Of a DNA stretch of 46,183 nucleotides, positions 15,355-24,084 are shown piece by piece (the first letter of the stretch is position 1; each line of letters starts with the position of its first letter). The DNA comes from Listeria grandensis FSL F6-0971 (GTDB taxonomy: Bacteria; Bacillota; Bacilli; Lactobacillales; Listeriaceae), in assembly GCF_000525835.1 (NCBI RefSeq), contig NZ_AODD01000023.1, forward strand, positions 1 to 46,183, written 5' to 3'. Position numbers and translations under genes: made by a program. Below the pieces are notes generated by a model. That model made no database searches. It saw only the letters and a list, made by a program, of their open reading frames with translations, and was not told the origin of the DNA.

Positions 15355-15699
15355 ATGCGAAAAAAAGAACGCCGAAATATGTTGGAAGAAATTCCAGTTT
15401 TGAAGGATGATCTTGTTTTGGAAGTGGCGGATCAGGAGAAGTATTTAATTGTGCCGCGCTCGGCTTGGTTGGAGCGCGTGGCGACGAAGCTTTTGAAACA
15501 GCCTACGGAACGGCGTATTAAGCTTGATGAACATGGTTATTTTATCCTTTCGCAAATGGATGGGGAGACATCGATTCCAGAGATGGAGGAGCGGTTTTCG
15601 CGGACGTTTGGGAATGAGGATGGCATGAGTTTGTCGAGGTTGGTCCGATTCTTGCAAATCATGGATTCGTATAGTTGGTTGAAGTGGAAAAGAGGATAG
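15355..15699 (+). CDS. Stand-alone PqqD-like protein
   Basis: A 114-residue soluble protein. The last 75 residues fit the PqqD fold: RRIKLDEHGYFILSQMDGET, then SIPEMEERFSRTFG, then LVRFLQIMDSYSWLKW. PqqD domains bind peptide precursors for radical SAM or other peptide-modifying enzymes; no such enzyme is in the neighbourhood. The start at ATG 15355 is preferred over GTG 15346 because GAGGTG (15343-15348) then has proper spacing. It follows the OPT transporter gene by 15 bases and ends in a terminator, so the two are likely one operon, which suggests a role linked to peptide uptake (inference only). Confidence 0.6.
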   Translation: MRKKERRNMLEEIPVLKDDLVLEVADQEKYLIVPRSAWLERVATKLLKQPTERRIKLDEHGYFILSQMDGETSIPEMEERFSRTFGNEDGMSLSRLVRFLQIMDSYSWLKWKRG

Positions 15700-15702
15700 G
15701 GA

Positions 15703-15742
15703 TAGCGGCGGAGATCAGTTTTTTGGTCTTCGCTTTTTTGTT
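15703..15742 (+). terminator. Terminator of the OPT/PqqD operon
   Basis: AGCG..GAGATCA pairs with TGGTCTTCGCT around a T-rich loop and is followed by TTTTTTGTTTT. Confidence 0.75.
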
Positions 15743-15778
15743 TTGTATATATATTTTAATTGAGGAGGAATGTGGCAT

Positions 15779-15946
15779 ATGAAAGTTCTTATTATAGTGT
15801 TGTATATCTTATTGGCGCTATTGGTTATTCTATCTTATATTTTGGGTTGGGTATCTGAAAGTGTATTTGGCGCGGGCGTAGTTATAACGATTATTTTTGG
15901 ATTATTCATGAGATTTTACTTAATGAGAGGAAGAAAGAACCGCTGA
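15779..15946 (+). CDS. Small membrane protein, unknown function
   Basis: A 55-residue peptide behind a good ribosome site (GAGGAGGA, 15762-15769). It starts MKVLIIVLYILLALLVILS, with two predicted membrane helices (about residues 2-24 and 31-47) and a basic tail ending MRGRKNR. It converges with the DUF817 gene. I do not recognise it. Confidence 0.55.
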   Translation: MKVLIIVLYILLALLVILSYILGWVSESVFGAGVVITIIFGLFMRFYLMRGRKNR

Positions 15947-15971
15947 ATCAGTTCCGAATCGGAGGCTCTTT

Positions 15972-16742
15972 TCACTCTTTGTGTAAATCTTTTTTGAGGA
16001 ATTTCAGTTCGGCGATAATCATAACACTGATAATTATAAGTAGGTACCAGCTAGTGATTTTGCCGAAGCCCACGAGTTGCCAGGTGACTTCTTGATTGGG
16101 GTAATACCACGCGCCAAAGAAGCTGGCGATGTTTTCGGCAACCCAAATGAAGAAGGCGATGAGTAAGAACGACAGGGATAGTGGCATCTGCAATTGTTTA
16201 TCGCCGACGGTGAAATAAACGGTAGTGCGCAAAAAGAGGATGAGGACGGCGATGATTAGAATGTAGCGAAAATCCCAGATGTAGTGATGTGTGAAGAAGT
16301 TTAGGTAAATCAGGGCGCATAATGTGATAACGTAACTGCTTTTCGGCCAATTTTTGACGGTGAGGTCAAAGCGTTTCCAGGCTTGGCAAATGTAGCTAGC
16401 GACACTTGAGTACATGAAGCCGCTGTATAGTGGGACGCCGAGAATTTTCGCATAGGCGTCTTCTGGATAGGCCCAAGAACCCATATGGATTTTGTAGATC
16501 TCCAGAACGAGGCCGATGATGTGAAAAAGCATGATGACTTTAAGTTCATCCCATGTTTCCAAGCCGAATTTGATGAGTAGTAATTGGGCGACGATACAGA
16601 TGATGAGTAGCAGATCGTATCTGGGGATAAATGGGATATTGATATATTTAGACAGGGCAAGCGAGATAAAAATGATGGCTGGGAAGATACAGCAGAGTAT
16701 TTGTTTCCACGTGAATTGCCAAAGCAGGGAAAAAAAGCGCAT
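15972..16742 (-). CDS. DUF817 family integral membrane protein (YoaT-like)
   Basis: A 256-residue polytopic membrane protein with about eight hydrophobic segments. Motifs such as GLVLEIYKIHMGSWAYPE, LGVPLYSGFMYSSVASYICQ and WVAENIASFFGAWYYPNQ match the DUF817 family (B. subtilis YoaT); the function of the family is unknown. The ATG at 16742 is preceded by CAGGAGG on the minus strand. It follows mobA by 21 bases in the same direction and may be the last gene of the modB-modC-mobA operon. Confidence 0.8.
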   Translation of the reverse strand: MRFFSLLWQFTWKQILCCIFPAIIFISLALSKYINIPFIPRYDLLLIICIVAQLLLIKFGLETWDELKVIMLFHIIGLVLEIYKIHMGSWAYPEDAYAKILGVPLYSGFMYSSVASYICQAWKRFDLTVKNWPKSSYVITLCALIYLNFFTHHYIWDFRYILIIAVLILFLRTTVYFTVGDKQLQMPLSLSFLLIAFFIWVAENIASFFGAWYYPNQEVTWQLVGFGKITSWYLLIIISVMIIAELKFLKKDLHKE

Positions 16743-16763
16743 GTAGGGACCTCCTGAGAATGG

Positions 16764-17330
16764 TTATTGATAATTTCGGTTTTGGAACAGGTTTTCTTCT
16801 GGAAAGACCTGTTTTTTGGCATGGATGGATTGGAATAGCCCACGAATACGAAGGTTTTCTTTGGTGAGCATGGCTTTTATTTCGGGTTCACAATAAGGGA
16901 TGCACGCGGTGAGGTAGTGACTGGCTGTATTTGTTGCGGCATAAGCGTTTCTAGCGTTGATAAGTTCGGCAAAGATTTCCGTCGTGATGTTCGGTGTATC
17001 CGTCGGTGAGATGAGATAGTGATCAAATTTGGCAGAGCTCATGACAGTGTAGATACCGCCAAGTGGCCCTTTATCAGTGAATGGCGGTTGGTCAGCTAAA
17101 ACAGTGACCTGCTCTGCATCGAATAGTCTGTCGATGGCTGGGAATAGCCGTTCGTTTGTGACAATAAAAAGGTGACCGACAAGGGGGGTCATCTTGCTAA
17201 CCGTTAACTCGACCCATGTTGGTGCGCTTGGTGTTTCTTTGTATAGCGCTTTATCTTCACCGAATCGTCTGGAATTTCCGCCTGCAAGCACGATACCGGC
17301 GATTGTTTTAGTTTTTGACAAGGCGACCAT
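16764..17330 (-). CDS. mobA: Molybdenum cofactor guanylyltransferase
   Basis: Links GMP from GTP to molybdopterin to make the MGD cofactor needed by NarG. The 188-residue product begins with the nucleotide-binding signature VLAGGNSRRFGEDKAL (about residues 15-30), then LADQPPFTDKGPLGGIYTVM, and the metal-binding SPTDTPNITTEIF, which takes the place of the more usual CDMPF. It overlaps modC by 23 bases (translational coupling) in the order modB-modC-mobA. Confidence 0.9.
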   Translation of the reverse strand: MVALSKTKTIAGIVLAGGNSRRFGEDKALYKETPSAPTWVELTVSKMTPLVGHLFIVTNERLFPAIDRLFDAEQVTVLADQPPFTDKGPLGGIYTVMSSAKFDHYLISPTDTPNITTEIFAELINARNAYAATNTASHYLTACIPYCEPEIKAMLTKENLRIRGLFQSIHAKKQVFPEENLFQNRNYQ

Positions 17331-17958
17331 CCTTTATTTTTAAAATTTCTCCGGTTAGGGAGGCGGCTTCTTGGTGATAGTGGGTTACGAAGATGACGGG
17401 AATATCGAAGTCACGCGCCATTTGACCGACGAGCTCGATGCAGATGTTCCGCGTGTCTTCGTCAAGGCCGTTGAATGGTTCGTCCAAAAGAAGTAGGTTC
17501 GGATTAATAATCATTGCTCGAGCCATTGCTACGCGTTGCTTTTCACCGCCAGATAATTTTTGGACGGAGGAAAAAAGGAGATGAGAAATCTGTAAGTAAT
17601 CGCTTATTTTGCGGACCTGTTGTTCGATTTCAACGCGATTTTTTTTGTTTACGGTTAGGCCGAATGCGATGTTTTGAAAGACGTTCATATTTGGAAAAAG
17701 GGCTAGGTTTTGGAATAGGTAGCCGACTTTGCGCGCAGCGGTTGGAACGGTGATGTCGCTATATGTATCGTCCCAGGCTGTGTTGCCGAATTCGATGATG
17801 CCTTCGTCGATTTTTTTAAGACCGCTGATACATTGGAAAAGGGTAGATTTTCCAGAACCACTGGCGCCCATGATGGCAGTGATCGGGGAGACGAAATCGT
17901 AATTTATATCGAGATCGTGAAATGGCAGTTTCTTTTTGAATTTTAAACGAAGTCCCAT
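17308..17958 (-). CDS. modC: Molybdate ABC transporter ATP-binding protein
   Basis: ATPase of the molybdate importer. It has Walker A GASGSGKST (about residues 32-40), the Q-loop in GYLFQNLALFP, the signature LSGGEKQRVAMARAM, Walker B NLLLLDEPF and the switch histidine in VIFVTHYHQ. At 216 residues it lacks the C-terminal TOBE (molybdate-binding) domain found in longer ModC proteins, so substrate control through that domain is absent. The context with modB and mobA sets the substrate as molybdate. It lies three bases after modB and overlaps mobA. Confidence 0.9.
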   Translation of the reverse strand: MGLRLKFKKKLPFHDLDINYDFVSPITAIMGASGSGKSTLFQCISGLKKIDEGIIEFGNTAWDDTYSDITVPTAARKVGYLFQNLALFPNMNVFQNIAFGLTVNKKNRVEIEQQVRKISDYLQISHLLFSSVQKLSGGEKQRVAMARAMIINPNLLLLDEPFNGLDEDTRNICIELVGQMARDFDIPVIFVTHYHQEAASLTGEILKIKDGRLVKN

Positions 17959-17961
17959 GAT

Positions 17962-18639
17962 TTACATTCCTCTCGTTAAGTTAGTTTGGCGGACAGTGAG
18001 AATATGGATAACGAGTAGCGCGATGACACCAATGATGACGTTGATGAGGCCAAGGTAGATGGCTGTGCGCATATCGCCTTGTTGGACCATGAAGTAAATA
18101 CCTGAGGCAATAGTATTCGTTTTTCCTTCGATGTAGCCGGCGACCATGAGTGTTGCTCCAAATTCCCCCATCGCCCGGCAAAAACTCAGTAAAATCCCTG
18201 CTAATATTGGCTGCCAGCAGTTAGGCAAGATGATTTTTAAAAAGATCGTTTTGGCGTTAGCGGACAAGGTTTGGGCAGCCCAGACGAGGTCGTGATCAAT
18301 CGAAAGGAAGGCGCTTTTTAAACCTTGGTACATAATCGGAAGAATGATGATTGTGGTGGCAATAACGGCGCCGGCGAGTGTGAAAATAAAGCTATAGTTG
18401 AACGTATTCCATAAGAAAGCCCCGATGAGATCGTGTTTCCCGAATAGGTTGAGTAGGATGAGACCTACGACGGTTGGTGGTAAAACGAGTGGTAACAGAA
18501 TGATGATTTCAACAATTAATTGGAATCTGGATTTGCGGTTCGCGAAATAGTAGCTGAGTGGAAGCATGGTGAGGAATGCGAGGGATGTGGATGCAATCGC
18601 GATTAAGAGTGAGTGTAGGACTGGTGTTAGCATATTCAT
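17962..18639 (-). CDS. modB: Molybdate ABC transporter permease
   Basis: A 225-residue membrane protein with about five or six helices. The permease loop that docks on the ATPase is present (TLSANAKTIFLKIILPNCWQPI followed by AGILLSFCRAMGEFGATLMVAG; the GEFGA box is typical of ModB/CysTW permeases). The ATG at 18639 is preceded by GGAGG on the minus strand. It heads the leftward modB-modC-mobA(-DUF817) operon, divergent from narG. The matching binding protein modA lies 8 kb away on the other side of the nar genes. Confidence 0.9.
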   Translation of the reverse strand: MNMLTPVLHSLLIAIASTSLAFLTMLPLSYYFANRKSRFQLIVEIIILLPLVLPPTVVGLILLNLFGKHDLIGAFLWNTFNYSFIFTLAGAVIATTIIILPIMYQGLKSAFLSIDHDLVWAAQTLSANAKTIFLKIILPNCWQPILAGILLSFCRAMGEFGATLMVAGYIEGKTNTIASGIYFMVQQGDMRTAIYLGLINVIIGVIALLVIHILTVRQTNLTRGM

Positions 18640-18827
18640 TAAACCTCCAAAGGGTATGTATTCCTTATCTATTATGTTATTCTAACCGCGCATTGTCAAA
18701 GAATATTAGCTGTGAAAATATAGGGATTCTCCTGATGCAAAGAAAAGGATAGGCGTTGTATTATCGAATTAGGTAGGAAGTTCCTAGTTTTATTTGTGAA
18801 TATAATAACAAATCGAGGTGGTACATA
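18640..18827. promoter_or_regulatory. Divergent control region between modB and narG
   Basis: This 188-base gap must hold both promoters. I see no consensus -35/-10 pair for narG; TATTAT (18759-18764) is a possible -10 without a -35, as expected for an activator-dependent promoter. An 18-bp palindrome lies near the narG end and is listed separately. Confidence 0.45.
18794..18811 (+). promoter_or_regulatory. Rex/FNR-like palindromic operator upstream of narG
   Basis: TTGTGAATATAATAACAA matches 16 of 18 positions of the Rex site TTGTGAA-N4-TTCACAA and nearly fits the Bacillus FNR site TGTGA-N6-TCACA (one mismatch). The site lies just before the narG ribosome site, a place that suits a repressor better than an activator, so Rex (NADH-sensing) is the better guess. 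Confidence 0.5.
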
Positions 18828-21800
18828 GTGAGGAAAAAAGGTTTGCGGTTCTTTAAACGGACGGAGAAATTTAATGGAAACTGGACGGTGATGGAGGAGA
18901 AAAGCCGGGCTTGGGAGAAGATGTATCGGGATCGTTGGAGTCATGATAAAGTGGTTCGCACGACGCATGGTGTCAATTGTACGGGTTCGTGTAGTTGGCA
19001 GGTTTTCGTGAAGAACGGGATTATTACATGGGAAAATCAGGCGACGGATTACCCGAGTTGTGGGCCAGATATGCCGGAATTTGAACCTCGTGGTTGTCCG
19101 CGTGGCGCGAGTTTTTCGTGGTATGAGTATAGTCCGCTACGTGTGAAATATCCGTATGTGCGCGGGAAATTATGGCGTTTATGGCAAAATGCGTTGAAGC
19201 AGTATGGTGACCCGATTAAGGCTTGGGCGAGTATTGTGGAAGACCCTGAGAAGGCGGAGAGCTATAAAAGTGCGCGTGGGAAGGGTGGACAAATTCGGGT
19301 GACGTGGCAGGAAGCGTATTATATGGTCGCGGCGATGCTGATTTATACGATTAAGAAATATGGACCGGATCGCTTGGCTGGGTTTACGCCGATTCCTGCG
19401 ATGTCAATGATAAGCTATGCGGCTGGATCACGGTTTTTGACGCTGCTCGGTGGCGAAATGCTGAGTTTTTACGATTGGTATGCGGATTTACCGCCTGCTT
19501 CTCCGCAAATTTGGGGAGAACAGACGGATGTGCCGGAATCGAGTGATTGGTACAACGCTGGTTATATTATGATGTGGGGCTCGAATGTGCCGTTGACTCG
19601 GACGCCGGATGCGCATTTTATGACGGAGGTTCGTTATAAGGGGACAAAAGTTGTGGCGGTGGCGCCGGATTATGCGGAGAACGTGAAGTTTGCAGATAAT
19701 TGGTTGGCGCCGAATCCTGGGACGGATGCTGCACTTGCTCAGGCGATGACGCATGTTATTTTGAAGGAATTTTATGTGGAACGCGCGGAATCGCAGTTTA
19801 TTGATTACGCGAAACAGTTTACGGATTTGCCGTTTTTGCTGTTGCTTGATCAGACGGATAAGGGTTTAACGCCGGGTCGTTTCTTACGCGAGGATGATTT
19901 GTATGCGGGGCTTGAAAGTGGCGCGCACGCGGATTGGAAAACGTGTTTGATTGATGAGACGACGGGCGAGATTGTGGTTCCGAATGGGACGATGGGTCAG
20001 CGTTGGGAAGAGGGCGTGAAGTGGAACTTGTCGTTGGAACGCGAGGATGGTTCTGTGATTGCGCCTGCGATGACGGTTGGCTTGGATAGAATAGGCACGG
20101 TTGCGTTTCCTTATTTTGATAATACGGGGAATGGCATTTTTGAACGAGAATTGCCGGTTCGGGAAATTACGCTTGCGGATGGCTCGAAGCGCTTAGTTGC
20201 GACGGTTTATGATGTGATGTTGAGCCAGTATGGTGTGGCGCGGCATGACGGTGACCGAATGGCGGCTCGTGGTTTGGATGATGCAAAGAGTTTGTATACG
20301 CCGGCTTGGCAGGAACCGATTACGGGTGTGAAGGCGTATGTCGTGACGCAGATTGCGCGTGAGTTTGCGCAGAATGCGATTGATACGGGTGGTCGTTCGA
20401 TGATCATCATGGGTGCGGGAATTAATCATTGGTTTAATAGTGACACGATTTATCGCTCGATTTTGAACTTGGTCATTTTGACGGCATCGCAAGGCGTGAA
20501 CGGCGGAGGCTGGGCGCATTACGTTGGTCAGGAGAAATGTCGTCCGATTGAGGGCTGGCAAACGGTGGCTTTTGCGAAGGATTGGCAGGGCGCGGTGAGA
20601 CAGCAGAATGCGACGAGTTTCTGGTATTTTGCAACGGATCAGTGGCGTTATGAGGAGATGGACACGGATGCTTTGAAATCTCCACTGGCGCAAAAAATGA
20701 GCTATAAACACCCCGCGGATTACAATGTGTTGGCGGCGCGACTAGGTTGGTTGCCTTCATATCCGCAGTTTAACAAGAATAGTTTGCTGTTTGCGGCGGA
20801 AAATAAGGACAAATCGGATGCGGAGATCGTGTCGGGTATTGTCGATGATTTGAAATCGGAGAAATTGCAGTTTGCGGTGGAAGATCCGGATAATCCAGTG
20901 AATTTCCCGCGTGGCCTTTTTGTATGGCGCTCGAACCTTGTTTCTTCTAGTGGGAAGGGTCAGGAGTACTTTATGAAGCATTTGTTTGGCACGACGAATA
21001 ATTTGTTGTCGACGCCAAATGATGAATTTAAGCCGGAGGAAATGGTGTGGCGCGATGAGGAAACGGAAGGGAAATTGGACCTGATGGTGACGCTTGATTT
21101 CCGGATGACGGCGACGCCCATTTATTCGGACGTGGTGCTTCCTGCTGCGACTTGGTATGAGAAGACGGATATTTCGAGTACGGATATGCATCCTTTTGTG
21201 CATCCGTTTAACCCAGCGATTAGCCCGCTTTGGGAGTCGAAATCGGATTGGAATATTTTTAAGGATTTGAGTCAGACGTTTTCTGAGATGGCGAAGGATC
21301 ATTTACACGAGGTGCAGCGCGATGTGATTATGTTGCCGCTGAACCATGATTCGCCAATGGAGATTTCGCAACCTTATGGTGAGATTAAGGATTGGAAAAA
21401 AGGCGAGGTTGAGGCGATTCCTGGTAAGACGATGCCGCATTTCCAATTTGTAGAGCGGGATTATACGCAAATTTACGATAAGTTTATTACGCTTGGTCCG
21501 AATGTTGGGACGGGTAAGGTCGGCGCGCATGGGACGCAGTTCTCGGTCGCTGAGGAATATGAGGAAATGAAGGGCATTAACGGGATTTATGAGGATGACT
21601 CGATGAAGAACGGGATGCCGATGATGGAGTCGGAACGACAGGCGGCGAACGCGATTCTGCATATCTCTAGTGCGACGAACGGGAAGGTGGCAGTTCGGGC
21701 TTGGGAAGTGGCGGAGGGCGCGACGGGGATGGCGCTTAGTCATTTAGCGAAGCCTCGCGAGGCGGAGCGGATTACGTTCCAAAGCATTACGGCGCAACCG

Positions 21801-22499
21801 CGTGAAGTGATTCCGACGCCAGTGTTTACAGGTTCGAATACGGACGGTAAGCGTTATTCGCCATTTACGACGAATATTGAGCATTTGGTTCCATTTCGGA
21901 CGCTGACTGGGCGACAACATTTTTACATTGATCATGAGATGTTTTTGCAGTATGGGGAGTCGTTGCCAGTGTATAAGCCGACGTTGCCACCACAAGTTTT
22001 TGCGCCTCGTGATAAGGAGATTGTGGAGACGCCGGATACGATTGTGTTGCGCTATTTAACACCGCACGGTAAGTGGAATATTCACAGTATGTACCAAGAT
22101 AATCAGCATATGTTGACGCTTTTCCGTGGTGGTCCGAACGTGTGGATTAACCATGAAGACGCCGAGGCTGGCAAAATTAAAGACAATGACTGGCTCGAAG
22201 CTTATAACCGAAATGGTGTTGTAACGGCTCGTGCGGTCGTGAGTCACAGAATGCCAAAAGGAACGATGTACATGTATCATGCGCAAGACCGTCATATCAA
22301 CGTTCCAGGGACTTCGATTACGGGAACGCGAGGCGGCAGTCACAATGCGCCGACAAAAATCCACGTGAAACCAACGCAAATGGTTGGTGGGTATGCACAA
22401 CTTAGCTACGGTTTTAACTATTATGGACCAATTGGAAATCAGCGGGATCTCTATGTTGCTGTCCGGAAACTGAACGAGGTGAATTGGCTTGAAGATTAA
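18828..22499 (+). CDS. narG: Respiratory nitrate reductase, alpha (catalytic) subunit
   Basis: The molybdenum subunit that reduces nitrate to nitrite at the cytoplasmic face of the membrane. Full length, 1223 residues. The N-terminal motif EEKSRAWEKMYRDRWSHDK is the Nar type without a Tat signal, then THGVNCTGSCSW with His47, Cys51 and Cys55 for the FS0 iron-sulfur cluster, completed by the cysteine in EPRGCPRGASFSW. MWGSNVPLTRTPDAHF carries the region of the molybdenum-ligand aspartate, and the MGD-binding segments at the C-terminus (GSHNAPTKIHVKP) are present. It starts with GTG after GAGGTG. It overlaps narH by 11 bases. MobA, MobB and MoeA encoded nearby supply the bis-MGD cofactor. Confidence 0.97.
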   Translation: MRKKGLRFFKRTEKFNGNWTVMEEKSRAWEKMYRDRWSHDKVVRTTHGVNCTGSCSWQVFVKNGIITWENQATDYPSCGPDMPEFEPRGCPRGASFSWYEYSPLRVKYPYVRGKLWRLWQNALKQYGDPIKAWASIVEDPEKAESYKSARGKGGQIRVTWQEAYYMVAAMLIYTIKKYGPDRLAGFTPIPAMSMISYAAGSRFLTLLGGEMLSFYDWYADLPPASPQIWGEQTDVPESSDWYNAGYIMMWGSNVPLTRTPDAHFMTEVRYKGTKVVAVAPDYAENVKFADNWLAPNPGTDAALAQAMTHVILKEFYVERAESQFIDYAKQFTDLPFLLLLDQTDKGLTPGRFLREDDLYAGLESGAHADWKTCLIDETTGEIVVPNGTMGQRWEEGVKWNLSLEREDGSVIAPAMTVGLDRIGTVAFPYFDNTGNGIFERELPVREITLADGSKRLVATVYDVMLSQYGVARHDGDRMAARGLDDAKSLYTPAWQEPITGVKAYVVTQIAREFAQNAIDTGGRSMIIMGAGINHWFNSDTIYRSILNLVILTASQGVNGGGWAHYVGQEKCRPIEGWQTVAFAKDWQGAVRQQNATSFWYFATDQWRYEEMDTDALKSPLAQKMSYKHPADYNVLAARLGWLPSYPQFNKNSLLFAAENKDKSDAEIVSGIVDDLKSEKLQFAVEDPDNPVNFPRGLFVWRSNLVSSSGKGQEYFMKHLFGTTNNLLSTPNDEFKPEEMVWRDEETEGKLDLMVTLDFRMTATPIYSDVVLPAATWYEKTDISSTDMHPFVHPFNPAISPLWESKSDWNIFKDLSQTFSEMAKDHLHEVQRDVIMLPLNHDSPMEISQPYGEIKDWKKGEVEAIPGKTMPHFQFVERDYTQIYDKFITLGPNVGTGKVGAHGTQFSVAEEYEEMKGINGIYEDDSMKNGMPMMESERQAANAILHISSATNGKVAVRAWEVAEGATGMALSHLAKPREAERITFQSITAQPREVIPTPVFTGSNTDGKRYSPFTTNIEHLVPFRTLTGRQHFYIDHEMFLQYGESLPVYKPTLPPQVFAPRDKEIVETPDTIVLRYLTPHGKWNIHSMYQDNQHMLTLFRGGPNVWINHEDAEAGKIKDNDWLEAYNRNGVVTARAVVSHRMPKGTMYMYHAQDRHINVPGTSITGTRGGSHNAPTKIHVKPTQMVGGYAQLSYGFNYYGPIGNQRDLYVAVRKLNEVNWLED

Positions 22500-24084
22500 A
22501 GCGCAAGTAGGAATGGTAATGAATCTAGATAAATGCATCGGCTGCCATACGTGTAGTGTGACGTGTAAAAATACGTGGACAAACCGCCCTGGTGCTGAGT
22601 ATATCTGGTTTAATAATGTAGAAACAAAGCCCGGCATTGGTTATCCGAAACAATGGGAAGACCAAGAACGCTATAAAGGCGGCTGGAAACTGAAAAAAGG
22701 AAAGTTGGAGTTGGCGGCTGGTTCGAAGTGGAATAAAGTCATGCTCGGAAAAATTTTCTACAATCCAGATATGCCGGAATTAAAGGATTATTATGAACCG
22801 TGGACGTACAATTACGATACGCTTTTCACGCCGAAAGAGAAGAAGAATCAACCGGTGGCGCGTCCGAAATCTGTGATTACAGGTAAAAACATGGAAATCG
22901 AATGGGGTCCAAACTGGGAGGATGATTTGGCGGGAGCACCAACAACGATGCCGCTTGATCCGAACATGAAAAACATCGAAACAGAGATAAAAACGAATTT
23001 TGAGACAGCGTTTATGATGTATTTGCCGCGTTTGTGTGAGCATTGTTTGAATCCTTCTTGTGTGGCGTCGTGTCCGAGTGGTGCGATGTATAAACGCGAT
23101 GAGGATGGAATTGTACTGGTTGACCAAGAAGCGTGTCGCGGATGGCGTTACTGCATGACTGGTTGCCCGTATAAAAAGGTATATTTCAACTGGAAAACGA
23201 ATAAGGCGGAGAAATGCACGTTCTGTTTCCCTCGTATTGAGGCTGGCTTGCCAACCGTTTGTTCGGAGACGTGTACAGGTCGAATTCGCTATCTTGGTGT
23301 GATGCTGTATGATGCGGACGGTGTCAAAGAAGCGGCATCTGTGGAGGACGAGAAGGAGCTGTATCAAAAACAACTAGACTTGTTCCTTGATCCACATGAT
23401 CCCGCGGTGATTGAGCAAGCGCGCAAAGATGGGATTAAAGAAGACTGGATTAAAGCTGCACAGAATTCGCCGGTTTACAAAATGGCGAAGGAATATAAGA
23501 TTGCGTTCCCACTACATCCAGAATACCGCACAATGCCAATGGTTTGGTACGTGCCACCACTTTCACCAATCATGAACTATTTTGAAGGGAAAGATTCGAT
23601 TAATAATCCGGATATGATTTTCCCAGCGATTGATGAAATGCGGATTCCTGTCGATTATTTGGCGAGTTTGTTGACAGCAGGGAACACCGATGTGATTAAG
23701 ACGTCGCTACAAAAAATGGCGATGATGCGGATGTATATGCGCGCGGTGAGTTCTGGCAAAGATTTTGATACGGAAAAATTAGCGCGAATCGGCATGACGG
23801 AGCAGGAAGTGAAGAAGATGTATCGCCTGCTTGCGATTGCGAAATACGAGGACCGTTTTGTGATTCCGGCGAGTCATAAAGAGGATTACATCGATACGTA
23901 TAAAGCGCAAGGTTCGTCTGGTTTTTCGGAAGATGTTTGTGGTGGTTGTAGTCTGGCGGATCAGATTAATAAACCGGATGTTACGAATACACCGATGTCG
24001 ATGGGAAATAGTACGCAACAGCCTTCGAAATCAACGCAAGATATGTATGAAGAAAGTTTTTATGGGGGGATTTGGCGTGATTAA
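22489..24084 (+). CDS. narH: Respiratory nitrate reductase, beta (iron-sulfur) subunit
   Basis: Electron-transfer subunit of 531 residues with four iron-sulfur clusters, linking NarI haem to NarG. Cysteine groups: CIGCHTCSVTCKNTW (about residues 17-31), CEHCLNPSCVASCPSGAMYK (about 184-203), CRGWRYCMTGCPYKK, where the tryptophan replaces a cysteine as in the [3Fe-4S] cluster of NarH, and CTFCFPRIE..CSETC. It starts with TTG at 22489, supported by GAGGTG seven bases upstream and by the usual MKIKAQVGMVMNLDKCIGC start. It overlaps narG at the 5' end and narJ by 8 bases at the 3' end, so translation is coupled. Confidence 0.97.
   Translation: MKIKAQVGMVMNLDKCIGCHTCSVTCKNTWTNRPGAEYIWFNNVETKPGIGYPKQWEDQERYKGGWKLKKGKLELAAGSKWNKVMLGKIFYNPDMPELKDYYEPWTYNYDTLFTPKEKKNQPVARPKSVITGKNMEIEWGPNWEDDLAGAPTTMPLDPNMKNIETEIKTNFETAFMMYLPRLCEHCLNPSCVASCPSGAMYKRDEDGIVLVDQEACRGWRYCMTGCPYKKVYFNWKTNKAEKCTFCFPRIEAGLPTVCSETCTGRIRYLGVMLYDADGVKEAASVEDEKELYQKQLDLFLDPHDPAVIEQARKDGIKEDWIKAAQNSPVYKMAKEYKIAFPLHPEYRTMPMVWYVPPLSPIMNYFEGKDSINNPDMIFPAIDEMRIPVDYLASLLTAGNTDVIKTSLQKMAMMRMYMRAVSSGKDFDTEKLARIGMTEQEVKKMYRLLAIAKYEDRFVIPASHKEDYIDTYKAQGSSGFSEDVCGGCSLADQINKPDVTNTPMSMGNSTQQPSKSTQDMYEESFYGGIWRD

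Noticed and set aside
20193-22637. Many long Arg/His-rich frames antisense to narG and narH
   Set aside because: They mirror the codon bias of the nar genes (frames opposite GC-rich third positions) and have no start signals.
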